A stretch of 64,000 nucleotides of DNA, taken from assembly GCA_964036155.1 (NCBI GenBank), contig OZ038423.1, positions 33,371,249 through 33,435,248 on the forward strand, read 5' to 3'. Of this stretch, positions 45,837 to 57,614 are shown piece after piece. Numbering within the stretch: the stretch's first letter is position 1; every line of letters begins with the position of its first letter. The DNA comes from Diploscapter coronatus (lineage: Eukaryota; Nematoda; Chromadorea; Rhabditida; Rhabditidae). A program made the position numbers and the translations under genes. The notes under the pieces are model-generated. The model worked only from the letters and a program-made list of their open reading frames with translations. It had not been told where the DNA came from and searched no databases.

Positions 45837-48800
45837 ATGATGGCAGATTCATTAGGAAAATTGAAGACGTTCTTTACAAACGATCAAAAGGACAGGAAGT
45901 CGAACAAGTCAGTGTCGAAGAAGAATTACATTCGGCCTGAAGGCGACAGGGACGACAAGCAGCGGAGACCCGGCAGCTCCACAAGTACCCACCACGATGA
46001 CGCTCACCATGTATGTCAGATTTTTTTCTTAAATTATTTTGGAATTGGTTATAGAAATTAACCTTTAACTTTTTATTCAAATCATTCATAATCAACTCTG
46101 AATGAAAAGGAATTTCAATTGAAAATAATCAAAGTGCCATCTTTTACCTAAACCGCTATAAAATAGGAACAAATCGAGTCGTGGCAAAGTACCATTTTCT
46201 ATATTCTATCTCATCAGAATATTCATCATGAAAATCTCTTGAAAAAGGAAACTTGACGACGCAATTGTTACGCTTTTTATGCGTTTGAACCTCCACTTCA
46301 GAATCTGTAGTTTGGCGTGTGTGTGTGTTGAGGTTCTTCATTGACTAAAGAAGCTGAAACTATTTAGTAACTTTGCCCTTTATCGATTTAGGAATGTCAA
46401 AGTTAAACCCTTTCTTGAAGGAAGACCCTTTCAGGTCAAAATATCTCGCTAATATTTGATTGCGGATCCCTTTATCTATCGATTTTTCGCCGAAGATTTA
46501 AGCTTGCAGACCCATTTCCATATAATTTCCCACTCTTTCCTAAAATCCATCTATGACTGTTGTTGTAGTTTGGCGTGTGCTTGACTGCCCTCTAGCTTGG
46601 GAAAAAGCCGTTCCTCTTCTCATCTAAACTAGCAACTTGCCCCTAAAGTTTCATCCCCCTGCTTCTACATCCACACATTCCATTCAAATCAACTTGTTCC
46701 TCTTCCTTTCCCTCTTTCCATTACTTTCTGTCCAAATCTCAGCGCGTCTCACTGAATTCTTCAGGCAGTGACCCGATGTTTCTGGCATTTTACATCACAT
46801 TTCTATATCTTATTTTCTAAATTTTTGTTTTTTTTCTAGGAATTTAATATGAAATTTATTTTTTTCATTCCCAGGGAAAAGTTGCCCACCCTTCTCCACC
46901 TTAGGGAAACTTTCTCAGAGTTTCTCTTAATAGGCTCGAAAGCGTTCAATCAAAACCGAAACTTCATATCCAATTAACGAAAAGTCAATTTGCAGTGACT
47001 ATTTTATCAATACCATTCAACATTTCAATTTTTATCGATCCCGCGAGTCATAAACTTCATGGTAATCTTGTGTAAATTTATTTTTAGCGGCATTGTTTTC
47101 ATAGGAAATGAGAGTAAACATCCGTGCGATTGACTTATCAGTTTCCAATTCAGAGATCTTTGTGATTTGAAATGATTTAAAGAAGAAAAAAACTCATATT
47201 TTTCTGAAGCGTAAAAAATTATGAATCACTGTAGTTCGCGATATTTGAATGAGTCGTGAAAATGTTTCTATTCGATGCGACAATGCAAAATGATGCAGAA
47301 GAGTCGAGTGTTTAGTCAAAAACTTCCCTATTATTCCACTCTTTTCGTAAGTGTTCTGAACGTTCCAAATGCATATGACGCAGAATACGATTCTTGAACT
47401 ATCAGATGATGATTTTTTGAGATCTCGATACATAACGATAAATCACGTTTACATGCTTTTCGAAGATTTTTGGCGTTTGTACGTAGAAAAACTTTGATGG
47501 CATCAACTAGATAAAATCTAAATTTCTGTGCTAAGGAGTGTAATTCTTGGCTATGTCAATTTTATGATGCCAATACATGTTTACTCGTATCTACGAATTT
47601 ATAAAGAAAAAAAAAAAGACAGCAAAACTTTTCCATAAAAAATTCTAGAATAGTACGCAGTTTTTCTGGTCTAAATTTTGCGTACGTAATATTTTTTCCC
47701 AATGACTCCACGATCAGAGATGATTCGTGGTACATAAGCAATTGTGTGCGCTCATCTGCTCTTTCTGCGTGTTTTTTGTCGATTTGAAGAGCTTTTCTCA
47801 GATATTGTTATTTCTGTATCTATTTCTGACCTTCCAAATCCCTTTTTCCTTTCACGAAAGGTGCTCACAGATATCGAAAATCTTACCCTTTCCTGTTATC
47901 CTGTTAAGTTGTCAAAATTTCCATGCCTATATTCATGCTCAATTCCATAATTGAGGAACATTTTGGTAGCTTTATCTTAACTGTGCGCACCCCACTTTTC
48001 ACCAACTTGCTTTATCCCGCGTATTTCATTTCATATACTCCATTTGACTTTTGCGACTTTCACTGAATATTTTACGATTGAAACGCAGCTTTTTCATCAA
48101 GCCCCATTACTCTTCTTTTCTTGGAGAAAAAACGCACACCAACGACTTATTATTTACTGTGTCAGAGTCAAGGCCGCGTTTTTCTTCAAGTTAGGCTAAA
48201 TCTGAGATTGACTGTTTTCAGAAGGAATATGTAGCTTTGGATTCACTTATTCAATCTCGAATTAGCACTTATAATCCTTAGCCTTAGCTAAATAGGCTAT
48301 TCCAACTTCATTTGATTATTTATTATGCGGTTTACACTAATTCTGTAGGTAATTAGGGTAGAAGAAATTAGACATGTTCAGTAGAAGATCTAATTTCTTA
48401 CTACGCGGTAGTGTTCATTTCTACCTTGACGTGGTAGTTACTTATTTTCTATCTAGCTTCAAATCCTTTTTCTCCTTGTCCTGCAGAGGATTTCTTTCGA
48501 GGAAATTTTGTAGGAACATCTTCAAACTCTATTCCCAAAATTACCCTTTCCAATGCTCATGCGCTTCATTTCTTCACAACTTTATCACTCGAAAACTCCT
48601 TCTGGCTAAGTTCAAAGTTTGCCTTTCCATTCTTCCTTCCATGTCTACGTGCTCACAATAGGCGGATTTCAACAACACAGTACACGCGGTGTCTCTATTC
48701 AATTGAAATCGGATACCTCTTATTTTATGGAAGAGTGGTAAGCGGATAGAGAAAATACAGGAAGGAATGCGAGTGTAACGCTTCTGCAACTGCGCTGCAT

Positions 48801-51800
48801 CCGGTCTGCTGGTTCTGTCTTATGCCTGATGCGGAGGGAGCGTGCTTTTTTGCCGCCCGCTTTCCGTCTAGCGGTCAGCAGCCATCGTCCCTCTTTAGCG
48901 CGTTTTTGCCCCACCGCTTATTGGCCAGCATTTTCCTTTTAGCCACTTGCCACCACTTTTTCCTCACCATTTCAACCAACGACTTCTGCCACACATTTCC
49001 TCATTTTCAATGGACTATCTAGTAATTTCCAACTGACATCATTAGATTTTCTAGTGAGTTTTTTTTCCTTTCGAAAATGACCCCTACATTAGGGATTCTA
49101 AGAGTTTCTTCGTGTCATCGTATTTTTAAAATTTTAGCTACCTAGAACTACGTAGAATTTCCAAGAGTTGCTCTGAATATTCCACTGGGATTCTAAATGA
49201 TATTTTTTCCGTACGCTTGATTCATCATCAGGGATACATTTTTTTAATCATTTCACATTCTTCGGTTTTTCTTGTTGCTTTCCTTTATCATATCATTTCC
49301 TACAGACATTTCGCATACAAATTATCCCCAAATTTGCTGATCTTCATCAAGCAAACTTTTTTCGTATCATCTCTAGCCTATGGCTTCTCCTTCTGCATGT
49401 CCATCTTCACACCTTTCTGCTTGTTTCTTGTTGCTTTTCATCGAGTTGCTCTGCAAATCGTTCGGTTGTTTGTCTTCGCATTCAGTCATTCCTTGGGGGT
49501 GTCTCGTGTCTCTTCCTCCCTTTCTTTCTTCCTTGCTTGCCTTCCTTTTCATTTTGCTATTTCTAAGCCGAGCCATCGTCCAATTGCCTTAGCACCTAAG
49601 CGAGAGCTAAGACTAAGGCGACTGGTCACTCAAATTTGCACATTTTGCTCGCTATGCTCATGTTTGGGCAGAAAATTGGCACTTTCTAATATCTTTTCTG
49701 CTAAACACATGACAATTTCTTTTCTTCAAAAGCTTTCAAAACTCGTTTGAATCTTTTTTACAAGATCCCATTTGAATATTCTGACATCAAAGTTCTCGTA
49801 TTCCAATAATTTTAAAACCAAAAGCTAAACCTAGATTTATTCTATTTTTTTAGACAAGACGAGTTTGAAATCTCGCCAACTCCTTTGCGAACTTCCCATT
49901 GATACTTTCTCTTCGTTTGAAAAGTCCTTTTGATCATGGATTTTCTTTTGCAGTTGAATAAATTTCCTCTCAGTTGGATTCGACTCCTCATCTCTTGAAT
50001 TCCTCGGTCGGTCATTGGATCGTCTCGCTCGAACGAGTCTTTGTCTCTTCCTCCCTCGACCTGTCACAAATTTTTCACAGCAGTAAATCCTCGATCTTTC
50101 TTTATCCTTCTTCATCCAAGTCTCTTGATCCTAGACCTAGACATTATTTCTTAGTCAGTTAAGAATTCTAAGGTCGTTCATCGAGGTTATTTTTATAGCG
50201 AGTTGATATACATACATACGTAGTCCGCTAAGATATTTAACGGAAGATTTTATTATGTCAAATCCGAATCAGAGCTGTTCTCAATGCCTTGACTTTTCCT
50301 GTGAAGCCAAACTTTTCATCTTTCCTGATTCAAACTATTCGGACCTATTTGTCATGCTTACTTGCGGACCAACTTTGGTCCGCAAGTAAGATCTGACTTA
50401 GGCTCTGCCTAGATCTATCCGATCCCCTCGTATCCTCGGTCAACAACTCTCACCCTTACCCCTCTCCTTCACCCTTCTGCCCGGCATGTTTGCATCATCT
50501 TTCGGCTTCAGGCTTCGACTGCCACTCCCGTTCTCTATTTTGTATGCGCAATCAGTCACTTCAAATCTTTGCCCCAGTCGAGCATCTTTTTACGTTCTAC
50601 GTGCTTTTCACGTACAGTTCAACGCCTTTTCTCTCACTTGATTTTTACACTTGCTGAAAGAATCATACGATCTTTCAACTCACATCTTTCATTAGTTATC
50701 CAATGAAGTGAACGGAAACTTGCAATTTATTTAAATTTTCTTCTAATTAGATCATCTCATAGGTATCCTTAATCGAATTATAACAATCTTCACTAAATTA
50801 TTCTTCCTAGATATCTTAAATTTGTAGCTGACGTAATATTTTACTCATCGCTTCTTCTTTGATTATCGCAATGTTTGCTCAATTGTGCGGCTCTCAATAG
50901 ACTTTCTTTAGTACTGACTGAAAATGCGTTGCAAATTTACGCGGGGTCGGATTCGCGTGGCGCCGAATCGAGGCGAGCCCATATTTCAGTTGGATATTTT
51001 CTGTCCTCAGAAGGTTATCATTTATTTTTGAATAAATTTGAGAAAAATACAAATCAATGACAAACCTTCTTTCTTTTCTCATTCATTTTTTATCAGATAG
51101 GAATTCTTTGAAATAAGCTACCTTGATATAAGTTAATATAGGGTAATGAAGTAGTGCAGAAACTAAAATAAACATTTTATTTTTAACAAATGATACAATT
51201 TTAGGAGACCTGTGATCGACTACAGCACTACAAGATATTGGAGCATTTCGTTGAAGAGACTACGAAGAAAGGCATCGAAGGACTCATTAAGGAATACAGG
51301 TTTGTGAAATTGGAGATTTTAGCCAAAATAATCGAAGACAATGAAATTACAGGAAAATGGACGGTATACACGACAATACTGAGACTTGTGATGCGTTCAA
51401 AGTTAATATGCTGAAAAATAGATATTCAGGTAAATTGTTGAAACTCTTGATCGATCACTCTAGCATTTCACTTTGAGTACAATTTGTTTATTTAACAAAA
51501 GTATGACTTAAAAATTTCGATATATTGATTTGGCTTCTTAGAAAGTTTGCATGGTTTAGAAAAGAAAACGGAACGTCCCGATAAGCCATACATTTTGCAT
51601 TTTTAATAATTAGCCAACATTTATTAAATTTTTGCAGACGTAGTTTGTCTCGATCGCACACGGGTAAAATTGAAATTAGCCGCCAATCAGCTGGGAGATT
51701 ACATTCACGCCAATTATATCGACATTGATAGCAAACTACTCGAGAACAAATTTATTTGTACTCAGGTAATATCTACGGTTTTTCATCACATATTAGCAAA

Positions 51801-53552
51801 ATAATTACTGTTATACGCATGGGTTTGAATTGTCTAAAATGGTTGATAATGATTAGAAAGATGACATGTTTGTTGGCTGATTGTCAAAAAATAGTCAGAT
51901 GGGGAAGGGGGAGGAGAAATGAAGTCGAATGTGGAGAGGGGAACCACTTGAATCAACACACACTACAAACTGCTATCGAGTGGATGAATGCTCTTATGTA
52001 GTGGAACACTGCGCTAAATTAGGAAGCACACTGAAACTCTAGCATATGACAGTTCAAAGCGACTAAAGTTGATTTGTACAAATATTAAGAAACGACGCAT
52101 TATAATGATAGCTAATTTTTGAAGTATAAGAAGGCAAACTTAAGTAGTACATTTAACCTTCAAGACATGACGGTTAATTTCGATTTCCATAAGCATCAAA
52201 AATGCAGAAGTTACAGAAAAATTGACACGAAATTAAATTATGTACATCCGCAAAAAGAAACATTGGAAAAATTTCAGGGTCCACTATTTTCTACAATAGA
52301 CGATTTTTGGCGAATGATATTCCAAGAGCGAATCGCTACGATTCTAATGTTGTGCAAGTAAGTTGAAATTGAAAGAAAATAAAAAAAAAGCTAAATGCTA
52401 TTTGTTAGACAATAATTATTCTGAATGAGTTTTCCAGACCTGTTGAAGACGGTCGTCCGAAATGCAATGTCTATTGGCCTGAGAATACAGAAGACTCGAA
52501 AGAAGTCGACTCTGTGCTGAAAGTCACGAATCTGTCCGAGGCCAGCGATGAAACCGGCAAGAGCATCCAACTCAAAGTTGAACTTCATCCTGATTACGGT
52601 ATGCAAACCTGGTCGAATAAAATTCTAAGATAACGATAACTTTCAATCGACAAATCTCCCATTAGAACTCAAGCCGAGGCACAATTTTCAAAACTATTAT
52701 ACTCATTAAACAACTTTTTATTCGGAATCTTCCACTAGAACAGAAGTGCTAACTAAAAAGGCAACTTTTTAATGCAATGCCTTTTCAGTTGTTAGCGAAA
52801 CTGACGGTCTATCATCTAAAGATCCTCTCATCGTGAATCTCCGACAATGGACGAATTGGCCGGATCGAGGCGTCCCCCTGGAAGAATGCCATACGGTTCC
52901 CTGCAAATTGCTCGGAATGGTTCGGGCTGCTCCATGTGTTGTTCATTGCAGGCAAGTGCAATTCAAATATACTTTGAAAAACTAAAGTTCCAAACATCAT
53001 GCGAAAATTCTCGACGATCAATAATCACTCTTTTGGGAAATTATTAAATGACGGGATGACGGATGGCGGAGTCCTATAGTTAGAGATAGACGAGAGAATG
53101 AAATTTGAAGGAAATAGCGTGAAAAAACTCCGCCAATAGTAGTTGCCACTTCCCACTTTTTTGCTCAAATATTATAATTTCATCCATGACTAATCTTATC
53201 GTAAATAAATGAAATTGAACTCAATTTTCAGTGCCGGTATCGGTCGAACTGGCTCTATAATGGCGCTGGAATTTGCACTTCGACGGCTACACAAGGGAAA
53301 GGAGATTAATTTTGAAGAGGTATATATAAAATAATAAGCTATCTTCTATTAAAGTTTATAGTTTATTATCTTCAGATTACCAAAGACCTTCGCAAGTCAC
53401 GAGCGCAATGTGTGCAGACAGAAGTGCAATATCTGTACATTCATCGAGTGATGGTGGCTCATGCAATGGTCGAATCGAGTCAATTATCTGACAAGGCAAA
53501 GAAGGCCGGCGAAAAATTTCTACTCGAATATGACAATAAAATGAAAAAATAA
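45837..53552 (+). CDS. Cytosolic protein tyrosine phosphatase (nematode type)
   Basis: Nine exons in phase: 45837-46010, 51205-51299, 51353-51429, 51638-51765, 52278-52357, 52438-52598, 52789-52951, 53232-53319 and 53376-53552, 380 residues. A basic, charged N-terminal ~58 residues precedes the single PTP domain: KNRYSDVVCLDRTRVKL, DYIHANYID, ICTQGPLFSTIDDFWRMI, KCNVYWP, the WPD loop QWTNWPDRGVP, the P-loop VVHCSAGIGRTGS and the Q-loop region CVQTEVQYLYIH. The catalytic Asp, Cys, Arg and Gln are all present, so activity is expected. Intron 7 begins with GC (TGCAG|GCAAGT) and splits the P-loop between HC and SAG. Exon 1 is 5.2 kb from exon 2, joined only by phase. The start is ATG-ATG 12 bases after a TTTTCAG. 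It resembles the many small PTPs of worms; substrate unknown. Confidence 0.85.
48790..48930. promoter_or_regulatory. CpG-rich block inside the phosphatase intron
   Basis: A locally GC- and CpG-rich stretch (GCATCCGGTCTGCTGG, GCCGCCCGCTTTCCG, TTTAGCGCG) in otherwise AT-rich DNA. It could be an internal promoter or enhancer; this is inferred from composition only. Confidence 0.25.
50357..50390. repeat. Perfect 16-bp inverted repeat
   Basis: CTTACTTGCGGACCAA, two bases, then its exact reverse complement. It would form a 16-bp hairpin with a minimal loop, or serve as a dyad binding site. Confidence 0.85.
53043..53147. mobile_element. Inverted-repeat element in phosphatase intron 7
   Basis: It begins TAAATGACGGGATGACG and shares CCTATAGTTA with the reverse complement of the element at 1231-1355. 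The internal arms TGGCGGAGT and ACTCCGCCA pair, and the right end GTAGTTGCC resembles its terminus. It lies inside the GC-AG intron. Confidence 0.5.
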
Positions 53553-54360
53553 CGCGCAGATTTATATACTATGCAGAGTTCCTAGCAATAAATTATTTGA
53601 ATTGGAGTTGTTTTGAAAATCTTTCTAGTTTTCAATTAATAAAAATAAGTAATGCATGAATATTATATTAGTTTGTTCCACTGCTGTTATTATTCTCTTC
53701 AATCGAGTCCATATGAAGATCAACTTATCGGACCCCGAATTCGAGTTTTATTCAAGATATCGTATCCCCATTTTTCTGGTGCCGAATACGCGTGAATCAC
53801 GCATATCTAAATTGACAAAAACCATCATTTAATCTAAATGTTCAATCAGAAGCGTTATTTCAATCTCTCTTTCTCTTGAGTGTCTGTATGTACACGCTTA
53901 TATCGCGGCACCTGATAATTATAGCCCCCAAGTATAATTTTATGCTAATTTTTCTAGCAAATTTCTATTTTTGTAGTCATAGACAAAATAAAAATTCAAT
54001 CATCATTAAATAATATAACATTTTACAATTTCTGCACTCTAAATTTTAACTTCGCATAGACTCTGTACATTATATCCAAACTCTGAACTCGATTTAAAAA
54101 CTCTGGACTACATTTTCAAATTCTTAATTTAAATCTAACGCTAATTTTAAACTCAGCTCTAGCTCTATACTCTATACTTTAACCTTGACTCCAACTTAAT
54201 CTCTGCCAAACTATACTAGACCTAGAGGTCACGAAACGGCCCCTAGGTCTAGTGAATAAATAAAGATAGTTAACCTTTCAGATTCGGGTAAAACTTTGAC
54301 TAAATTATCCCATAACCAGCATTTTTGGTGTCTGCTCCTATGGTCCAGATGGAATAGCAG
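53553..54360. other. 3' flank of phosphatase gene and intergenic DNA
   Basis: AATAAA lies 36 bp past the stop. A degenerate CTCT(G/A)-rich tandem pattern covers about 54050-54200. A hairpin with arms CTAGACCTAGAGGTC and GGCCCCTAGGTCTAG lies at about 54217-54254. Confidence 0.5.
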
Positions 54361-54488
54361 ATGTTGGGGGATGTTGACGAGAAGGTGCCTGAATTAATTT
54401 GATTCATATGATGCAATCATCTTATGTAATTTTCATTTTCTTTCAGCTAGAACTCAATGAGCAGAAGGAACGCATGAAGGCTAATTGA
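54361..54488 (+). CDS. Possible 21-residue two-exon microprotein
   Basis: ATG at 54361 opens MLGDVDEK to a GTGCCT donor after 54384. After a TTTCTTTCAG acceptor, 54447-54488 continues in phase as LELNEQKERMKAN and stop. The second exon sequence is convincing in character (charged, helical); the first is short and has an in-frame stop just upstream. It is convergent with the 60-residue gene. It could instead be the end of a gene whose earlier exons I missed. Confidence 0.25.
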
Positions 54489-54636
54489 TCAATACTTTCC
54501 ATTATGCGTTATAAAGAAAGTCAATCTTCCATAATTTGTTCTTCAGTCTCGATTATATCTAGCTAGCATTGAATGGAAATGTTTGAAATTATAGTTCCTC
54601 TCATTAGGTTTTATTCTCCTTTTGAGAAAATTTTCC

Positions 54637-55272
54637 TTACGAGATCGAATACGGCACTCCTTGTAAGTGCTTCATTGCGGCTCTCCTGCAGTCACGTGTC
54701 GTGGTATTTCGGATCTGAAATGGAATCATTAAATCAGAAAGAATAGAAAAATGAATAAATTTACTGCTGTTAAAATTGGGCCGGTGATTAATTTCTTGAC
54801 TGGGACGAACCTGAATATGTTTTAGATCATCTTCAACTCATCTCACTTTATAATGATAATTGCTCAATTTTATCACTGTAGGCAGATCTTTTCAAGAAAT
54901 CACTAAGAATTTTTTTTTATTCTTTGATTATAGAACACCACAATTTTCCGTTTACTTACATGACTTCGACATTCAGCATTTTTCTCCCGCCGCCGAATGG
55001 TCTCTATAATTTCACTTTATTTTCTGGGTGTTTTTGTTTAAAATTCTTCAGAAAATTTAAGCCATTCAATTTTAGGAAAACAAATTGATACGGTTTGAAA
55101 TTTCTGGAAAATAAGATCATACAGCAGAGAAAATTTTTCGATTTTAACGAATTTTTAAAGATGAAAAGTAAAATTCAACTTTCCTAGAAACTTCTAAGAT
55201 ATGTATCCATAAAATTTGAAGAAAGAAGTTATTTTATCTGACAAGAAAAGAACTTACTAGAGACGGGTCCAT
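54637..55272 (-). CDS. 60-residue protein of unknown function, four exons
   Basis: Minus-strand exons 55272-55258, 55003-54960, 54810-54765 and 54714-54637 all have canonical GT-AG sites (GTAAGT, GTAAGT, GTAAAT) and join in phases 0, 2 and 0. The protein starts MDPSLRPFGGGRKMLNVEVM and continues FVPVKKLITGPILTAIRNTT, then a basic TRDCRRAAMKHLQ segment ending GVPYSIS. A moderately hydrophobic, positively charged middle could be a mitochondrial or membrane-peripheral helix. I do not recognise it. A TATA-like CTATATAAAAGG lies about 146 bp upstream of the start on the same strand. Phase agreement over three introns makes chance unlikely. Confidence 0.6.
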
Positions 55273-55417
55273 AATTTGGACGTAGAAAAATACAGCGCTG
55301 AAGATCAGCAGCTATTTAACACAGTTCACCATTTTTTAAGTTGTAGGGAGGACTTAGAAGCCAAGCATAATTTGGAAGCTTTAGTTACCGCGAGGTGCCG
55401 ACAGTTGATCTCCAGAT

Positions 55418-55429
55418 CCTTTTATATAG
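55418..55429 (-). promoter_or_regulatory. TATA-like element upstream of the 60-residue gene
   Basis: Minus-strand CTATATAAAAGG, about 146 bp before the start codon of the minus-strand gene at 54637-55272. Confidence 0.4.
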
Positions 55430-55463
55430 GGAGGGCGTGGTCTGTTCTAAGCCCTTCTCATTG

Positions 55464-55652
55464 CTAAGAGATGACGACGTCCATCTGATTTCCATCCTGA
55501 AATGAGCCCGTCGAGTCGTAGCCAAGCAAAATAGTAGGGCTGTACAGAAGAGACTGCAGACCGTCAGAACCCGACTTCTCTGGAATTTCTTCGCTTCCCA
55601 GCACTGCCTCTTCTCGCGACAACACGCCTCCGACGATCGTCAAAATAATCAT
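55464..55652 (-). CDS. Small open frame, possibly secreted or partial
   Basis: A 62-residue frame starts MIILTIVGGVLSREEAVLGS and ends NQMDVVIS. Base use (GAC, CTG, ATC, TCG) is coding-like and richer than the surroundings. No family is recognised, and the hydrophobic start is short for a signal peptide. It could be a stray exon of a neighbouring gene. Confidence 0.25.
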   Translation of the reverse strand: MIILTIVGGVLSREEAVLGSEEIPEKSGSDGLQSLLYSPTILLGYDSTGSFQDGNQMDVVIS

Positions 55653-56334
55653 TTAGTATTTCCGTTTCCAGGCAAAAATGATTCCATTTTCTGAATTTAA
55701 TGGGATTTTCATTCATTTCGAATATTATGAGCCTTGGTTGCATCGGAAAATCGGCATCCCACTTAGCTACCGGCCCATACCGAATTCACGTGAAAATGAC
55801 AAACTCATTAAATTCTGAATTTATGCGATTTAGCAGTAGGCAATCTTAGCAACGGAGACGTGGATTAAGGAGCAAAATTTCTGCATTTCGAAAATCAAGT
55901 TACAATAATCTGAATAATCCTTTTGTACAGGATTCTAAAAGAGCGCAATCATGGACAAGTCTTGTGCTGTAAAGAAAAGGATCCAAGTATGAGAAATGCT
56001 ATGTCGAAAATATGGCAACATTACCTCTACATTTTTCAAGGAAGGACAATTTTCAATTAACCTTACTTTTAAGTTCAGATTCTCGGGTAAACTATCCAAA
56101 TCGACTATGGATATTTTTTAAAAATGTTTCAGAAAATTTTGGCTTAAAAATTGTCGAAATTAGCACTATATCAGGCATCTATGCCTGCTAATATTTTATA
56201 TTGTAAATGAGTAGATCGTTCATTTTCATTCATCTCTACTCGAGTATATTAAAAATGTCGTTGAATATTTTCTTCAAAAACGCTTCCGAGCAAGCATAAT
56301 CAAGAAAATATATAAATGTTAAAATTCACCCCAC
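55653..56334. other. Intergenic DNA, nothing recognised
   Basis: AT-rich with no coding frame of note. Confidence 0.5.
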
Positions 56335-56445
56335 ATAATTAGGACGCAAGTGATTTTTCGAAATTAAAAGCTCCGTTTAAAGCCTACATCATTGAATCAG
56401 GCTAGTTCTACGAAGAATCGAACACTTTTCCAAACGGCAACTTGG

Positions 56446-56581
56446 AAACCGCGAGACCACGAGACACGAGATATTGAGAAATAGTGTGGAAAAGAAAGCT
56501 TATCATCCTCCATACCCTACCCTAAACCCTATACTATTTCGCCTGTCTTGTGTTTCGTGGTCTCGCGGTCTCCAAATAGCC
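56446..56581. mobile_element. MITE family B, copy 2, with intact 8-bp target duplication
   Basis: Ends as in copy 1. It is flanked by TTCCAAAC at 56438-56445 and again at 56582-56589. The related segment at 42717-42724 carries a single TTCCAAAC and no element, confirming the boundaries. Confidence 0.9.
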
Positions 56582-57521
56582 TTCCAAACTGATGCTTCTA
56601 TCAAAAGTTGTGCATTGCGTACTTTCGAAAATAGCGACTTTCAACAGGTTATAGTTGATCATTTTCATTTTTTGCTCTAAAATATGCAGCACATTCAGTT
56701 CTACAAGAATATGCTGGGTGTTTTCGAGAGGAATCGCTGTACACTTTTAGAAATTAATTTTTCTAGAAATTTCGTTGACGACTAATTTTCGAAAGGTTGC
56801 AAAACAGTTTCCCATACAAATCTTTAAATTTGATCTTTGTCGTCGTGAAATCAAAATTACGAAATGTGCTAATTGCACGATAGCGATTTAGTGAGACCTT
56901 TCGATTTTACTAAATTCAGCAATCGGAACTTTCAAATGCAGGTGATAATACTTTGCAGACATAGATATTTGAGTAGGTTAATATTAGCGGGATTAAATTT
57001 CGTTAAAGTCATCATTAATGCATATTTGATTTGACTTGATATTAGAGCGTTTAATTACAGTAGGCACCATTAGTCGAGAAATTTCATCTGTTGATTTGCG
57101 AAGTTGGTGAACTTTATATATTTCACCTGTCTTTTTCAATTAAATGATTCTTTTCTGTGCATAAATAATAAGTAAACTAAAAACCAGCTGTCCTTTGAAT
57201 TCCATCGACTATAAAAGATCGTTGAGCAGGCTCTTTTGAATTATGAGATTCAAGTAATTCTCTACCAGAGTTAATTTTATTTAGTAAAATCATAATTTAA
57301 TCTGTCAAACACAACTTTTCAAAACCCTAACTTTTAAGATATTTTATCTAAGCCTACATTCATTTCAGAAAATTTCTTGTTTGTGCGAAAGTTATTAGTT
57401 CTGATAAATATTCTTATATCGATTTATAGCAAATAGTACCAATATGGAAGCTTTTAGTGAAGGTGATCATATTATTAAAATTTCAAAATTGTTCATGATT
57501 TTACTAAAAAATTGTGATCCT

Positions 57522-57614
57522 GGAATTGTCGCAACACGATTTGGAAGGATGCGTAGTGTTATTCACCAAAATCTTTGTTGGATAACACTTTCTAAATCAT
57601 GTTGCAACAGTTCC
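57522..57614 (+). ncRNA. Long hairpin, pre-miRNA-like, copy 2
   Basis: Outer arms GGAATTGTCGCAACACGATT and AATCATGTTGCAACAGTTCC pair with a few mismatches. The inner AGTGTTATTCACC pairs with GGATAACACT, leaving a short AAAATCTTTG-like loop. Pairing in this copy is as good as in copy 1 although the base sequence differs. Confidence 0.35.

Larger units (their letters stand above)
46011..51204 (+). other. Very long first intron of phosphatase gene
   Basis: 5.2 kb, T/C-rich on the plus strand. Large open frames such as 49217-49750 reflect composition. It contains a CpG-rich block at about 48790-48930 and a perfect hairpin at 50357-50390. No nested gene is supported. Confidence 0.5.

Noticed and set aside
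49217..49750. 177-codon open frame on the plus strand in the phosphatase intron
   Set aside because: Composition-driven: T/C-rich DNA gives a Phe/Leu/Ser-rich frame, and the antisense frame is also open. No family likeness or splice support.
54050..54200. CTCT(G/A)-type repeated pattern suggesting a tandem array or CRISPR-like structure
   Set aside because: Units are degenerate and unevenly spaced, without conserved repeats and unique spacers; simple low-complexity DNA in a eukaryotic genome.
55276..55467. 63-codon plus-strand frame in the upstream region of the 60-residue gene
   Set aside because: It lies antisense to the TATA-like element and 5' region of the better-supported minus-strand gene.
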